A stretch of DNA of 64,000 nt from Sphingobium lactosutens (GCF_013393185.1 NZ_QJQX01000080.1:112189-176188); one strand, 5' to 3'. Shown: positions 50,184 to 59,521, counted from the first letter of the stretch. Notes: generated from the sequence alone by a model not told the origin. Numbers and translations: made by a program.

Positions 50184-53066
50184 ATGACCCTTTCCTCCCT
50201 GTCCCGCCGGCTGCCCCTGCTGATCGGCCTCTCCGCGCTCGCCCTGATGCCGGCGACCCAGGCCATGGCCCAGAGCGCCGTGGCGGCGGTGGCGCCCGCG
50301 CCGCTGTCCAGCCTCGTGTCGAAGGTCGACATTCCCTATGAGGAATTTCGCCTGCCCAACGGGCTGCGGGTGATCGTCCATACCGACCGCAAGGCGCCGG
50401 TGGTGGCGGTGTCGATCTGGTATCATGTCGGCTCGCGCTTCGAGCCTGCGGGCAAGACCGGTTTCGCCCATCTGTTCGAACATCTGATGTTCTACGGCTC
50501 CGAAAATGCCGATGGTCCCTTCTTCGGGCGGCTGGAGGATATCGGCGCGACCGACTGGAACGGCACGACCTGGTTCGACCGCACCAATTATTTCGAGACG
50601 GTGCCGACCGGCGCACTCGACCGGGCGCTGTTCCTGGAATCCGACCGCATGGGCCATCTGCTGGGCGCGGTGACGCAGACCAAGCTCGATACCCAGCGCG
50701 GCGTCGTGCAGAATGAAAAGCGCATGGGCGAGAATGAGCCTTATGGCCTGGTCGAATATGCTCAGCTCGCCGCGCTGATGCCCGAAGGCCATCCCTATCG
50801 CCACTCGACCATCGGATCGATGGCGGACCTCAATGGCGCGAGCCTGGCCGACGTCCAGAACTGGTTCAAGACCCATTATGGCCCGAACAACGCCGTGCTG
50901 GTGCTGGCGGGCGACATCGACGTCGCGACCGCCAAGGCGAAGGTCGGCAAATGGTTCGGCAACATTCCCGCCGGTCCCGCGCCCAAGGATGTGGACGCGA
51001 CCGTCCCGACCCTGGCCAAGGATGCCGAGGTCACGATGCACGACAATGTCGCCGCGACCCGCCTCTACCGCAACTGGGTGGTGCCGGGGGTCAATTCGGC
51101 TGACCTGCAACAGCTCGACCTTGCCATGACGGTGTTCGGCGGTCTCGGCTCGTCGCGGCTCGACAATGCGCTGGTGCGCGACGAGAAGGTGGCGGTCAGC
51201 GTCAAGGCCAGCATCCAGCCGTTCGAGAAGCTGAGCCTGGCCGAGATCACGGTCGACGTGAAGCCGGGCGCTGACCCGGTGGCGGTGGGCAAGCGGCTGG
51301 ACCAGCTGCTCGCCGATTATCTCGCCAAAGGACCGACCGCCGATGAAGTGCTGCGCGCCGCGACCCAGCAGGCGTCGGGCACGATTTCGGGCCTGGAGAA
51401 GGTCGGCGGCTTTTCGGGCAAGGCAGTGACGCTGGCCGAGGGCGCAGTCTATTCCGACGATCCGGGCAAATATAAGAAGGATCTCGCCGTCTATGCGAGC
51501 GCGACGCCGCAGAGCGTGGCGGCGACGGCGCGCAAATGGCTGGGCCGGCCGGTGCTGCGCCTGACGGTCGCGCCGGGCGAGCGGAGCGCGGCGGACAATG
51601 CGCTGGCCGGTAACGCGACGGCAGGCGGAGCGGGTCACAAGCCCGCCTTCTTCCGTGATCCGCAAGCGGCTGCACCTGCTGCGGCCACGCCGCCGGCGCC
51701 GACGAAGATCGCCGAGCCGCCGATCGAGCCGGTCAAGGATCTGGACTTCCCCGATGTCGAGCATGCGACGCTGAAGAACGGTATCAAGGTCGTGTTCGCG
51801 CAGCGTACCGCGGTGCCGACCGTGCGCGTCTCGGTCGCGTTCGACGCGGGTAACGCGGCCGACGACCGGGCGAAGCTGGGTACGGCGGGCCTCACCACCG
51901 CATTGCTGGACGAAGGCACGACGACGCGGTCGTCGGTGCAGATCGCCGAGGAGCAGGAGCGGCTGGGCGCGTCGATCAGCGCAAGCAACAGCATGGACCG
52001 CACTAATGTCGGCCTGTTTGCGCTCAAGCCCAATCTCGACGCGTCGCTGGGCCTGCTGGCCGACGTAATCCGCAACCCCGCCTTCGCACCGGCCGAGGTG
52101 GAGCGCCTGCGCGGGCAGGTACTGACCCGGATCAAGGCCGAGAAGACCGAGCCGATGGCGATCGCCCAGCGGATGCTGCCGCCGCTGCTCTATGGGCAGG
52201 CGCATCCCTATGGCATCCCCTTCACCGGTTCCGGCACGGAAAGTGGCGTCAAGGCGGTGACGCGGGCGGACCTGACCGCCTTCCACGACAAATGGCTGCG
52301 ACCCGACAATGCGACCATCTTCGTCGCGGGCGACACGACGCTGGCCGAGCTGCTGCCACTGCTGGAAAAGCGTTTCGGCGACTGGAAGGCGCCGACCGTG
52401 GCGAAGGGCGGCAAGCTGTTCCGCATGGACCGGATGATGCGCCCGTCGCGGATCATCCTGATCGACAAGCCGCAAAGCCCGCAATCGCTGATCCTGGGCG
52501 GCCTGCTGACCAACAAGGCGGGGACCGACAATCCGGTGACGTTGCTGACCGCCAATGAAGTGCTGGGCGGCAGCACCACGTCGCGCCTGACCATGGACCT
52601 GCGCGAGACAAAGGGCTGGGCCTATGGCGCGGGCACGGCGCTGCCCGGCGTTCGGGAAACCATCCCGCTGTTGGTCTATGCGCCGGTCCAGACCGACAAG
52701 ACCGGGGAATCGATCGTTGCCGCGCGGCAGGACATTAAGGACTATCTGACCACCAAGGGCACGACCGAGGCGGAGCGCAACCAGACCATCAATAGCCAGA
52801 TCCTGTCGCTGCCCGGCAGTTTCGAGACGTCGTCCGATCTGCTGAGTGCAATGATGCGCAACGCCCTGATCGGCCGGCCCGACGATTATTATGAGACGCT
52901 GCCCAAGGTCTACCGCGCCATGACCGCGGCGGACTTCGACAAGGCCGCGCGCGAGGCGATCAACCCCGACCGGCTGATCTGGGTCGTGGTGGGCGATGCG
53001 AAACTGGTGCGGCCGCAGCTTGACGCGGTGGGTCTGCCGGTGGAAATGGGCACATTGGCTGATTGA
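50184..53066 (+). CDS. Two-domain M16 family metallopeptidase (pitrilysin/processing-peptidase type)
   Basis: 960 residues from ATG 50184 with AGAGG upstream; signal peptide ends at ALA/AMAQ (about residue 29). First M16 half: HLFEHLMFYGSE with H96-x2-E99-H100 zinc motif, and Glu in VVQNEKRMGENEPYG. Linker rich in Ala/Pro (QAAAPAAATPPAPTKIAEPP) at about 505-530. Second half: DFPDVEHATLKNGIKVVFAQRT; here the motif region reads LTTALLDEGTTTRS, so the zinc motif is lost, as usual for the inactive half. Exported; it likely degrades oligopeptides in the periplasm. Confidence 0.95.
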   Translation: MTLSSLSRRLPLLIGLSALALMPATQAMAQSAVAAVAPAPLSSLVSKVDIPYEEFRLPNGLRVIVHTDRKAPVVAVSIWYHVGSRFEPAGKTGFAHLFEHLMFYGSENADGPFFGRLEDIGATDWNGTTWFDRTNYFETVPTGALDRALFLESDRMGHLLGAVTQTKLDTQRGVVQNEKRMGENEPYGLVEYAQLAALMPEGHPYRHSTIGSMADLNGASLADVQNWFKTHYGPNNAVLVLAGDIDVATAKAKVGKWFGNIPAGPAPKDVDATVPTLAKDAEVTMHDNVAATRLYRNWVVPGVNSADLQQLDLAMTVFGGLGSSRLDNALVRDEKVAVSVKASIQPFEKLSLAEITVDVKPGADPVAVGKRLDQLLADYLAKGPTADEVLRAATQQASGTISGLEKVGGFSGKAVTLAEGAVYSDDPGKYKKDLAVYASATPQSVAATARKWLGRPVLRLTVAPGERSAADNALAGNATAGGAGHKPAFFRDPQAAAPAAATPPAPTKIAEPPIEPVKDLDFPDVEHATLKNGIKVVFAQRTAVPTVRVSVAFDAGNAADDRAKLGTAGLTTALLDEGTTTRSSVQIAEEQERLGASISASNSMDRTNVGLFALKPNLDASLGLLADVIRNPAFAPAEVERLRGQVLTRIKAEKTEPMAIAQRMLPPLLYGQAHPYGIPFTGSGTESGVKAVTRADLTAFHDKWLRPDNATIFVAGDTTLAELLPLLEKRFGDWKAPTVAKGGKLFRMDRMMRPSRIILIDKPQSPQSLILGGLLTNKAGTDNPVTLLTANEVLGGSTTSRLTMDLRETKGWAYGAGTALPGVRETIPLLVYAPVQTDKTGESIVAARQDIKDYLTTKGTTEAERNQTINSQILSLPGSFETSSDLLSAMMRNALIGRPDDYYETLPKVYRAMTAADFDKAAREAINPDRLIWVVVGDAKLVRPQLDAVGLPVEMGTLAD

Positions 53067-53089
53067 CGCCAACGTAAAGGAGAATGGAC

Positions 53090-53392
53090 ATGGCAGCAGT
53101 GGATGGCGCCTATGATTGCGTGGCGAAGACCCCGATGGGCGACCAGAAGGGCGTGTTCACCGTCATCAGCAGCGGCGATCGCTTCAACGGCACCTTTGCC
53201 GGCATGATGGGATCGCTGGACGTGGTCGACGGCAAGGTCGACGGCGCGAAGCTGACGTGGAAGATGGAAATGACCATGCCCATGCCGATGACGCTGGAAT
53301 GCGAGGCCGACGTGGCGGGCGACGCCATCACCGGCACGATGCAGCTGGGCGCGTTCGGCGCGTCGGCCTTTACCGGCACGCGGCGGGCCTGA
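53090..53392 (+). CDS. Small hypothetical cytoplasmic protein
   Basis: 100 residues. ATG 53090 is chosen since AAGGAG lies 7 bases before it; ATG 53084 is too close to that site. It begins 23 bases after the M16 stop and is probably in its transcript. Sequence: DGAYDCVAKTPMGDQKGVFTVISSGDRFNGTFAGMMGSLDVVDGKVDG, then AKLTWKMEMTMPMPMTLECEADV. The repeated strand/turn pattern suggests a small beta-barrel; similar short proteins occur in sphingomonads without known function. No signal. Confidence 0.78.
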   Translation: MAAVDGAYDCVAKTPMGDQKGVFTVISSGDRFNGTFAGMMGSLDVVDGKVDGAKLTWKMEMTMPMPMTLECEADVAGDAITGTMQLGAFGASAFTGTRRA

Positions 53393-53528
53393 TCCCGATC
53401 CTTCGCTTCGAGAAGGAAGGGAGCGTGGCTTGCCCGCTTCCCGACCCGCTCGAAGCGGACGGGCCTTGCAACGGGTCCGATTGCATTCTTTGCAAACGAG
53501 ACAGCGAAATAGACAATCAGCAGCAATA

Positions 53529-53556
53529 TTGATAATTTCCATTAGTTAGCTATCTA
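53529..53556 (+). promoter_or_regulatory. Promoter of the efflux operon (leaderless start)
   Basis: TTGATA (53529-53534), a 16-base spacer and TATCTA (53551-53556). The expected +1 falls on about 53563, exactly the second in-frame ATG of the MarR gene, and no ribosome site precedes either ATG, which points to a leaderless mRNA. Confidence 0.45.
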
Positions 53557-53560
53557 ATGG
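53539..53560. promoter_or_regulatory. Palindromic operator overlapping the MarR promoter and start
   Basis: CCATTAG-TTAGCTAT-CTAATGG is a 22-base inverted repeat identical to its complement at 20 positions. It covers the -10 box and the first start codon. MarR-family sites of the TTAG-N-CTAA type fit. Autorepression of the regulator and the following efflux genes is inferred. Confidence 0.7.
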
Positions 53561-54012
53561 ATATGCCCATCACAGAGTCGAAGCGCCTCCTCGCGCACAA
53601 AATGGCCCCGGTCGCCCGGAGCTGGCGGCAACTGGCCGACAGTGCGCTGGCGGAGTTCGGCGTGTCCAACAGCGCGGGCTGGTGCCTGATCCACATCGAT
53701 CGCATCGGCGCCGACGTGCGCCAGGCGGAGCTGGCCGAATCGCTCGACATCAGCCAGCCTTCGCTGGTCCGCACGCTCGACCAGTTGCAGGCGGCAGGGC
53801 TGATCGCACGCACGCCCCATCCCGAGGACAAGCGCTCCAACATCATCGCCCTGACCCCGGCTGGACAGGAGCTGGTCGGACAGATCGAAGAGCGGCTCGA
53901 TATCCTGCGCGTGGATCTGTTGCGCGATGTGCCGGACGAGGCGATCGAGATCATGGCCGAACTGCTTGACCTACTCGCGCGGCGCATCGCCGAACGGCGG
54001 AGCCAGATGTGA
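53557..54012 (+). CDS. MarR family transcriptional regulator
   Basis: 151 residues from ATG 53557, or 149 from ATG 53563 if the mRNA is leaderless. Winged helix-turn-helix at about 45-105: RQAELAESLDISQPSLVRTLDQLQAAGLIARTPHPEDKRSNIIALTPAG, with the DxRS wing tip (EDKRSN). Flanking helices form the dimer (RLLAHKMAPVARSW, LVGQIEERLDILRVDLL). Located first in the operon and preceded by a near-perfect palindrome. The FUSC gene starts at its stop (GTGA overlap). It should repress the efflux genes and be released by small aromatic ligands, the usual MarR mode. Confidence 0.93.
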   Translation: MDMPITESKRLLAHKMAPVARSWRQLADSALAEFGVSNSAGWCLIHIDRIGADVRQAELAESLDISQPSLVRTLDQLQAAGLIARTPHPEDKRSNIIALTPAGQELVGQIEERLDILRVDLLRDVPDEAIEIMAELLDLLARRIAERRSQM

Positions 54013-56075
54013 CATTGCGCGCCACCAGCGAGCGGTTCGGCGTCCCCGCTGCGCTCTTTTCCCTGAAATGCCTGGCAGCTTCCATGCTGGCTCTGTTCGT
54101 GGCGTTCAGCATCGGGCTGGAACGTCCCTATTGGGCGTTCCTGACCAGCTATATCGTCGCCCAGCCCATGGCCGGGGCGGTGATTTCCAAGGCGCTGTTC
54201 CGCATCATCGGCACTTTCGCCGGCGCCATGTTCGCGGTCGCGATCGTGCCGCCGCTGGTCAATTCGCCTGAACTGCTCTCGCTCGCCATGGCGTCATGGC
54301 TGGGCCTGTGCTGCTTCGTGTCGCTGCTCGACCGCACGCCGCGCTCCTACATGTTCGTGCTGGCGGGCTATACCGCCTGCCTGATCGTCTTTCCCGACGT
54401 CGACACGCCCCAGACCATCTTCACCGTGGCCTCCCTGCGCGTGCAGGAGATATTGATCGGCATAGTGTCGGGCAGCCTGGTTCATGGCGTCATCCTGCCC
54501 GGATCGATTACCAGCGTGCTGCTGGGCCGGGTCGATGCGATCCTGCGCGATGCGGAGCGCTGGTCGCGCGACGCCATTGCGGTAGAGCCGGTGGCGGGCC
54601 TCGACGCCGAACGCCGCCGACTGGCGCAGGACGTGACCGAACTGCACCAGATGTCGGCGCATCTGCCCTTCGACATCAGCCGTCTCGCGCCGCGCGTGCG
54701 CACCGTGCGCGCCTTGCAGGACCAACTGTCGATGCTGCTGCCGCTGGGTGCGGCGGTGGAGGACAGGTTGGCCGAACTGAAGGCCGCCAATGACGGCATG
54801 GCGCCGCCACAGGTCGAGGCGCTGATCGCCGATATCCGCCTGTGGCTGGACACGCCTGCGCCCGACAATGCGACCCGCGCCGTGCTGACCCAACAACTGA
54901 TCGACCGCTGCCATGCGCTGGAGCCGGAGGCGCGCGCCGACATGGGCTGGGGCGACATGATGCGGCTCAGCCTTTACGCCCGGCTTGCCGCGCTGGTCGC
55001 GGCGCATCGCGATTGCCGCGACCTGGCCGACCAGATGGCGACGCACAGTCGTGCCGCCGTGACGCCACGCGTCGCCGAACTGCTGGAGGGACGCCGCAAC
55101 CGCGAACTGCACCGCGACTATGCCGGCGCGGCGCGCGGCGCCTTCGCCGCCTTCATGACGATCGCCATCGGTTGCGCCCTTTGGATCGGCAGCGGGTGGA
55201 AGGATGGCGGCAGCGCGGTGATGCTGGCCGGCGTCTTCCTGGCGCTGTTCGCCGCCGTCGATAATCCGCTGGCGCCGCTCAAGGGCTTCATGATCGGCAC
55301 CGTCGCTGCATCGGCGCTGGGGGCCGTCTATGGCTATGCCATCATGCCCCGGCTGGACGGTTTCGGGATGCTGGCGCTGGCCTATGCGCCGATGCTGCTG
55401 CTGCTGGGCGCGATGATGGCGTCGCCCCGCTGGATGGGGATCGCGCTGCCGACCCTGCTCGGCCTGGGCAGCCCGGTGCTGCTGTCGGATCATTATGTCA
55501 GCGCCTTTGGCTCCTACATCAACGGCGCGGTGGCGCAGATCGTCGGCATCTGGTTCGCGATCGTCATGGCCGGACTGTTCCAGTCGGCCGGGGTCGAGCG
55601 GGCGATCCGCCGGACGATCCGCGCGGGCTGGGCCGATATCGCCAATCGTGCGACATTGATGTCGCCGCCGGACGTGCGCGGCTGGATCAACCGGATGCTC
55701 GATCGCATCGCCCTGCTGGCCCCGCGCCTCGCCGCCACGCGGCGGGACAGCGGCAAGCCGCTCTACGACGCGTTGCGCGACCTGCGCACGGGCGTGGCGA
55801 TCGGCGAGCTGCGGCAATTGCGGCTTGACTTGCCGGTGCAGGAGGGCGGGCGCCTCGCCACTGTGTTGCAGGGGGTCAGCGCCCATTATCGCCGGCTCGA
55901 TCCCGACGCGCCGCAGCCCGCCGAACCTGCGCTGCTCAATGACATCGATGCGGCGATCGACGATCTGGCGGCCAATCCGCGCCTGTCGATCCGCCGCGAG
56001 GCGGTGCTGGGCCTCGTCAGCCTGCGCCGCAACCTGTTCCCGGACGCTGAAGGCTATCGGAGGGCCATCGCATGA
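54009..56075 (+). CDS. FUSC family membrane protein (AaeB-like efflux permease)
   Basis: 688 residues from GTG 54009. Two membrane blocks with about five to six helices each: residues 15-170 (SMLALFVAFSIGLERPYWAFLTSYIVAQP) and 365-520 (GAFAAFMTIAIGCALWIGSG, AVMLAGVFLALFAAVDNPLAPLKG). A cytoplasmic helical domain lies between and after. This duplicated layout is that of FUSC/AaeB permeases, which export aromatic carboxylates together with an HlyD-type adaptor. Here the adaptor and an outer membrane factor follow. Substrate not known. Confidence 0.9.
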   Translation: MTLRATSERFGVPAALFSLKCLAASMLALFVAFSIGLERPYWAFLTSYIVAQPMAGAVISKALFRIIGTFAGAMFAVAIVPPLVNSPELLSLAMASWLGLCCFVSLLDRTPRSYMFVLAGYTACLIVFPDVDTPQTIFTVASLRVQEILIGIVSGSLVHGVILPGSITSVLLGRVDAILRDAERWSRDAIAVEPVAGLDAERRRLAQDVTELHQMSAHLPFDISRLAPRVRTVRALQDQLSMLLPLGAAVEDRLAELKAANDGMAPPQVEALIADIRLWLDTPAPDNATRAVLTQQLIDRCHALEPEARADMGWGDMMRLSLYARLAALVAAHRDCRDLADQMATHSRAAVTPRVAELLEGRRNRELHRDYAGAARGAFAAFMTIAIGCALWIGSGWKDGGSAVMLAGVFLALFAAVDNPLAPLKGFMIGTVAASALGAVYGYAIMPRLDGFGMLALAYAPMLLLLGAMMASPRWMGIALPTLLGLGSPVLLSDHYVSAFGSYINGAVAQIVGIWFAIVMAGLFQSAGVERAIRRTIRAGWADIANRATLMSPPDVRGWINRMLDRIALLAPRLAATRRDSGKPLYDALRDLRTGVAIGELRQLRLDLPVQEGGRLATVLQGVSAHYRRLDPDAPQPAEPALLNDIDAAIDDLAANPRLSIRREAVLGLVSLRRNLFPDAEGYRRAIA

Positions 56076-56287
56076 CCGGAGAAATTGCCTTTGGCGGTAT
56101 TTTCATCCCCACTCTTTTGCTGCTGGCGCTCGTCGCGCTGATCCTCGCCTGGGTCGTGACCCGGCTGATCGGCGCTGCCGGCCTCTACCGCTTCCTCGCC
56201 TATCGCGCGGCCGTCGACCTCAGCATCTTCGTGCTGATCCTCGGCGGGCTCGCCATCCTCGTCCCCACCCTTGGAATCCGTCTATGA
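56072..56287 (+). CDS. DUF1656 small membrane protein (AaeX-like)
   Basis: 71 residues with two transmembrane helices (LLLALVALILAWVVTRLIG and LSIFVLILGGLAILVPTLG). The N-terminal GEIAFGGIFIPTLL is the DUF1656 pattern. It overlaps its neighbours on both sides by 4 bases (ATGA) and is a regular companion of FUSC plus HlyD genes, like AaeX. It likely stabilises the permease complex in the inner membrane. Confidence 0.9.
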   Translation: MTGEIAFGGIFIPTLLLLALVALILAWVVTRLIGAAGLYRFLAYRAAVDLSIFVLILGGLAILVPTLGIRL

Positions 56288-57186
56288 ACCGCCTCACTAC
56301 TGTGCTGATCCGCAGCGCCGCCACCATCGCCCTTGTCGTCGCCGCAACCGCCGTCGCGATCTGGATGTGGAATCATTATGAGGGCAGCCCCTGGACCCGC
56401 GACGGGCGCGTGCGCGCCGATGTGGTGCGGGTGACGCCGGACATCAGCGGCCTCGTCACCTCGGTCGCGGTGCGCGACAATCAGCTGGTGAAGGCGGGCG
56501 ATCTGCTCTTCGTCATCGATACGCCGCGCTACTCCATGGCGCTGGAGGAGGCGAACGCCCGGATCGCCAGCGCGCAGGCGACGCTGGGACAGGCGCGGCG
56601 CGAGGCGCGGCGCGACACGGCGCTGGGCGATCTGGTCGCGGCCGAAACGCATGAGCAGAATCTGGCCAAGGTCGAAACCGCGCAGGCGGCGCTGGCCGAA
56701 GCCTATAGCGGGCGCGATGCGGCGGCGCTGAACCTCAAGCGCACGAAGATCCTGGCGTCCGTCAATGGCGTCGTCACCAATCTCGACCTGCATCCGGGCG
56801 ACTATGTTGGCGCGGGCAGCCAGGCGATGGCGCTGATCGACAGCGATTCCCTGCGGGTCGAGGGCTATTTCGAGGAAACCAAGCTGCCGCTGATCTGCAT
56901 CGGCGCGCCGGTGACGGTGCGGCTGATGGGCGAGGCGCAGGATGTGCATGGCCGGGTCGAAAGCATCGCTTATGGCATCAATGACGACAGCCGCAGCAAT
57001 TCGGGCAACCTGCTGCCTTCGGTCGAGCCGACCTTTTCCTGGGTGCGGCTGGCCCAGCGTATTCCGGTTCGGGTGAAGCTGGAAAAGGTGCCGGCGGGAC
57101 TGCGCCTGATCAGCGGCCGGACCGCGACGGTGACGGTGCAGCCGGCGGCGAAGGACGCCAAGCCGGGGGACTGCCGTCATGGCTAA
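56284..57186 (+). CDS. HlyD family periplasmic adaptor subunit (AaeA-like)
   Basis: 300 residues. N-terminal anchor TIALVVAATAVAIWMW (about 14-29), then YEGSPWTRDGRVRADVVRVTPDISGLV, the biotinyl-lipoyl half (VAVRDNQLVKAGDLLFVIDTPRY), a coiled-coil hairpin (about 80-155; EEANARIASAQATLGQARRE) and the second lipoyl half with LHPGDYVGAGSQAMALIDSD, followed by a beta-barrel. It bridges the FUSC pump to the outer membrane channel. Overlaps the next gene by 8 bases. Confidence 0.93.
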   Translation: MNRLTTVLIRSAATIALVVAATAVAIWMWNHYEGSPWTRDGRVRADVVRVTPDISGLVTSVAVRDNQLVKAGDLLFVIDTPRYSMALEEANARIASAQATLGQARREARRDTALGDLVAAETHEQNLAKVETAQAALAEAYSGRDAAALNLKRTKILASVNGVVTNLDLHPGDYVGAGSQAMALIDSDSLRVEGYFEETKLPLICIGAPVTVRLMGEAQDVHGRVESIAYGINDDSRSNSGNLLPSVEPTFSWVRLAQRIPVRVKLEKVPAGLRLISGRTATVTVQPAAKDAKPGDCRHG

Positions 57187-58618
57187 GCGCGTCTGCGCGC
57201 CGCTGCTGGCGCTGAGCCTTGCCGCCTGCGCGACCGCCGGGCCGGATTATCGCCCGCCAGAACAGTCGGCGGCGACCACGCCGGGGGCGACCGGGGCCTT
57301 CCATTCGGCGCAGGGCGGGCAATTTTCGTTAGGCGCGCTGCCCGACCATTGGTGGCGGCTCTATGTCGACCCGCAGCTCGATGCGCTGGTGGAACAGGCT
57401 CTGGCCGCCAATGCCGACCTGCGCGCGGCCGACGCCAATCTGGAAAAGGCGCAGGCGGTGCTGCGGGAAGCACAGGCGGGGCGGGAGATCACGACATCGG
57501 TGAGCGGCGGCGAGACGATCGCCCGCGCGTCGGGCGTGTCGCAGCATCTGCCCGGTTCGGTATCCTATGATCTGGGGCTCGCGGCATCCTATTCGCTCGA
57601 CCTGAACGGCCGGATCAGGCGCGCGATCGAAGCGAGCGGCGCCGATGTCGAGGCGGTGACGGCGGCGCGCGACTATGTGCGCGTCGGCGTGGCCGCGGCG
57701 ACGGCGCAGGCCTATGCGCAGGTGTGCGCGGCCAATTACAACCTCACCATCAACCGCAAGGTGGTGGCGTTGCAGCGCGACACGCTGGATGCGACGCGGC
57801 GGCTGGCCAAGGGTGGGCGCGGCACTGCCTTCGACGTCAGCCGCGCGCAGGCGGCGGTGGATTCGAGCGAGGCGGCGCTGCCCGGCTTTGCGGCGCAGCG
57901 GCAGAATGCGCTCTATCTGCTGGCGACGCTGCTGGGCCGCGCGCCCGCCGATTATCCGCGCGAGATCGAAAGTTGCGCCGCGCTACCGACGCTGGGCCAG
58001 CCCTTGCCGGTCGGCGATGGCGCGGCGCTGATCCGGCGGCGGCCCGATATCCGTCAGGCCGAACGCACAATCGCGGGCGATACGGCGCGGCTGGGCGTGG
58101 CGACCGCCGACCTCTATCCGCAGGTCAGCATCGGCGGGTCGGTGGGCCTGGCCGGACCGCTCAAGGATTTCGGATCGGGATCGGCCTTCGGCTTCAGCCT
58201 GGGTCCGCTGCTCAGCTGGAGCTTCCCCAACCGGCCGGTGGTGCGTGCACGGATCGCCCAGGCCGATGCGCAGGTGAAGGCGGACCTTGCCGGCTTCGAC
58301 GCATCGGTGCTGGAGGCGCTGCGCCAGACCGAAACGGCGCTGGAAACCTATCGCCGCAATGCCGAGCAGGCGGCCGCGCTCGACCGGGCGCGCGACAGTG
58401 CGGGCGTGTCGGCCGGACAGGCGGGCAAGCTGTTCCGCTTTGGCCGGGGCGACTTCCTCTCGCTGCTCGATGCGCAGCGCAGTCTGGCGAGTGCGGAGGC
58501 CTCTGCGGCTGCCGCGCGGGCGCAACTGGTGCAGGACCAGATCGCGATCTTCCTCGCGCTGGGCGGGGGCTGGTCTTCAGGCGATGGCGCTGACCAGGGC
58601 GCGGGGAACGCGCAATAA
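57179..58618 (+). CDS. NodT-type outer membrane efflux lipoprotein
   Basis: 479 residues; lipoprotein signal MAKRVCAPLLALSLAAC with Cys17. TolC-like repeats: LVEQALAANADLRAADANLEKAQAVLREAQAG, GLAASYSLDLNGRIRRAIEASGADVEAVTAARD, and RRRPDIRQAERTIAGDTARLGVATADLYPQVSIGGSVG (about 285-322). The trimeric channel would complete the tripartite pump. Its last 42 bases overlap the 3' end of the GH43 gene on the other strand. Confidence 0.94.
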   Translation: MAKRVCAPLLALSLAACATAGPDYRPPEQSAATTPGATGAFHSAQGGQFSLGALPDHWWRLYVDPQLDALVEQALAANADLRAADANLEKAQAVLREAQAGREITTSVSGGETIARASGVSQHLPGSVSYDLGLAASYSLDLNGRIRRAIEASGADVEAVTAARDYVRVGVAAATAQAYAQVCAANYNLTINRKVVALQRDTLDATRRLAKGGRGTAFDVSRAQAAVDSSEAALPGFAAQRQNALYLLATLLGRAPADYPREIESCAALPTLGQPLPVGDGAALIRRRPDIRQAERTIAGDTARLGVATADLYPQVSIGGSVGLAGPLKDFGSGSAFGFSLGPLLSWSFPNRPVVRARIAQADAQVKADLAGFDASVLEALRQTETALETYRRNAEQAAALDRARDSAGVSAGQAGKLFRFGRGDFLSLLDAQRSLASAEASAAAARAQLVQDQIAIFLALGGGWSSGDGADQGAGNAQ

Positions 58619-59521
58619 CGATCCGTGGCGCGCGCCCGTCGGTAGAGTGAGGCGCGCGCTGACATCTTCCCAAGTCACCATGTCGCGGGTCATCGCCGCG
58701 CCCCAGCGGCCTTCCTTATAGACGTCATAATAGCAGATCAGCGCGTCGCCCACTTGAGCGGTCATCGGCCCTTCGACCCAGGCGGGGGAGAAGGGTTTGG
58801 ATAGCGGGCCGAAGGGACCGGTGGGGCTGTCGGCCTTGGCAACCTGAAGCCATTTGCGCGGCGGTTCGACTGTTTCGTCCTTGACGATCAGGTAGAGCTG
58901 TTTGTCCGGGCCGTGGGCGAAGGTGCCGTCGATGACGCTGAAGCCGGGGTCGTAGAGCGGTTCTGGCTTCGAGAAAGTCTCGAAATCGGCGGTGCTGCAT
59001 CGCCAGAGGCGGTGATTATAGGCGGATTCCGAAGTCCCCGCCGTTTCGGTGAAGCGGCCGGTGACGGTGCTGGACCAGAAAATCTCGGTGCGGCCGGTGC
59101 GCGGATCGCGGATCGCTTCGGGCGCCCAGCAATTGCGGGTGCCGGGCACGTCCTGCATGACCGGGATCGCCTTTTGCGCGGACCAGTGGATCAGGTCGGC
59201 GCTGGTGGCATGGCCGATGGTCACGCCTTCCCAGGCGGTGGTCCAGAGCAGATGATAGCGCTTCCCGTCATGGAAGAGGAAGGGATCGCGCAGCAGCTTC
59301 TTCTCGCCGACCTCCGGGATCAGCAGGCTGCGTCCGCCCGCCAACGTGCGGAAGGCGAAACCGTCGTCGCTGACGGCGAGTTTCAGGCCGTCCGCCTCGC
59401 CTTTCTTGCCGGTGGTGAAATAGGCGAAGATCAGCGGATCGTCGCGCCGCGGGGTGCGGGCGGTGGCGCAGGCGGCGAGGGTCAGCGCGCCTAAGCCCAA
59501 GGTGAAATCTCGGCGTCTCAT
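58577..59521 (-). CDS. GH43-like glycoside hydrolase (putative arabinosidase), exported lipoprotein
   Basis: 314 residues. N-terminal RRRDFTLGLGALTLAAC has twin arginines and a lipobox (Cys18), suggesting Tat export and lipidation. The five-bladed propeller pattern of clan GH-F is suggested by LLRDPFLFHDGKRYHLLWTTAWEG, SADLIHWSAQKAIPVM, NCWAPEAIRDPRTGRTEIFWSS and VIDGTFAHGPDKQLYLIVKD. In family 43, Asp of the RDP motif and Glu of APE act in catalysis. The start overlaps the GH53 stop (ATGA). It would trim arabinose or galactose side groups. The family call could also be GH32/68-like; activity unproven. Confidence 0.78.
   Translation of the reverse strand: MRRRDFTLGLGALTLAACATARTPRRDDPLIFAYFTTGKKGEADGLKLAVSDDGFAFRTLAGGRSLLIPEVGEKKLLRDPFLFHDGKRYHLLWTTAWEGVTIGHATSADLIHWSAQKAIPVMQDVPGTRNCWAPEAIRDPRTGRTEIFWSSTVTGRFTETAGTSESAYNHRLWRCSTADFETFSKPEPLYDPGFSVIDGTFAHGPDKQLYLIVKDETVEPPRKWLQVAKADSPTGPFGPLSKPFSPAWVEGPMTAQVGDALICYYDVYKEGRWGAAMTRDMVTWEDVSARLTLPTGARHGSLLRVPRALVSAIA

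Noticed and set aside
50118..53072. 984-codon open frame antisense to the M16 peptidase
   Set aside because: Arg/Gln/His-rich translation without motifs; the plus strand has the zinc motif and signal peptide.
53400..53528. Inverted repeat CCGCTTC/GAAGCGG after the 100-residue protein gene
   Set aside because: No T-run and a long loop; insufficient for a terminator call.
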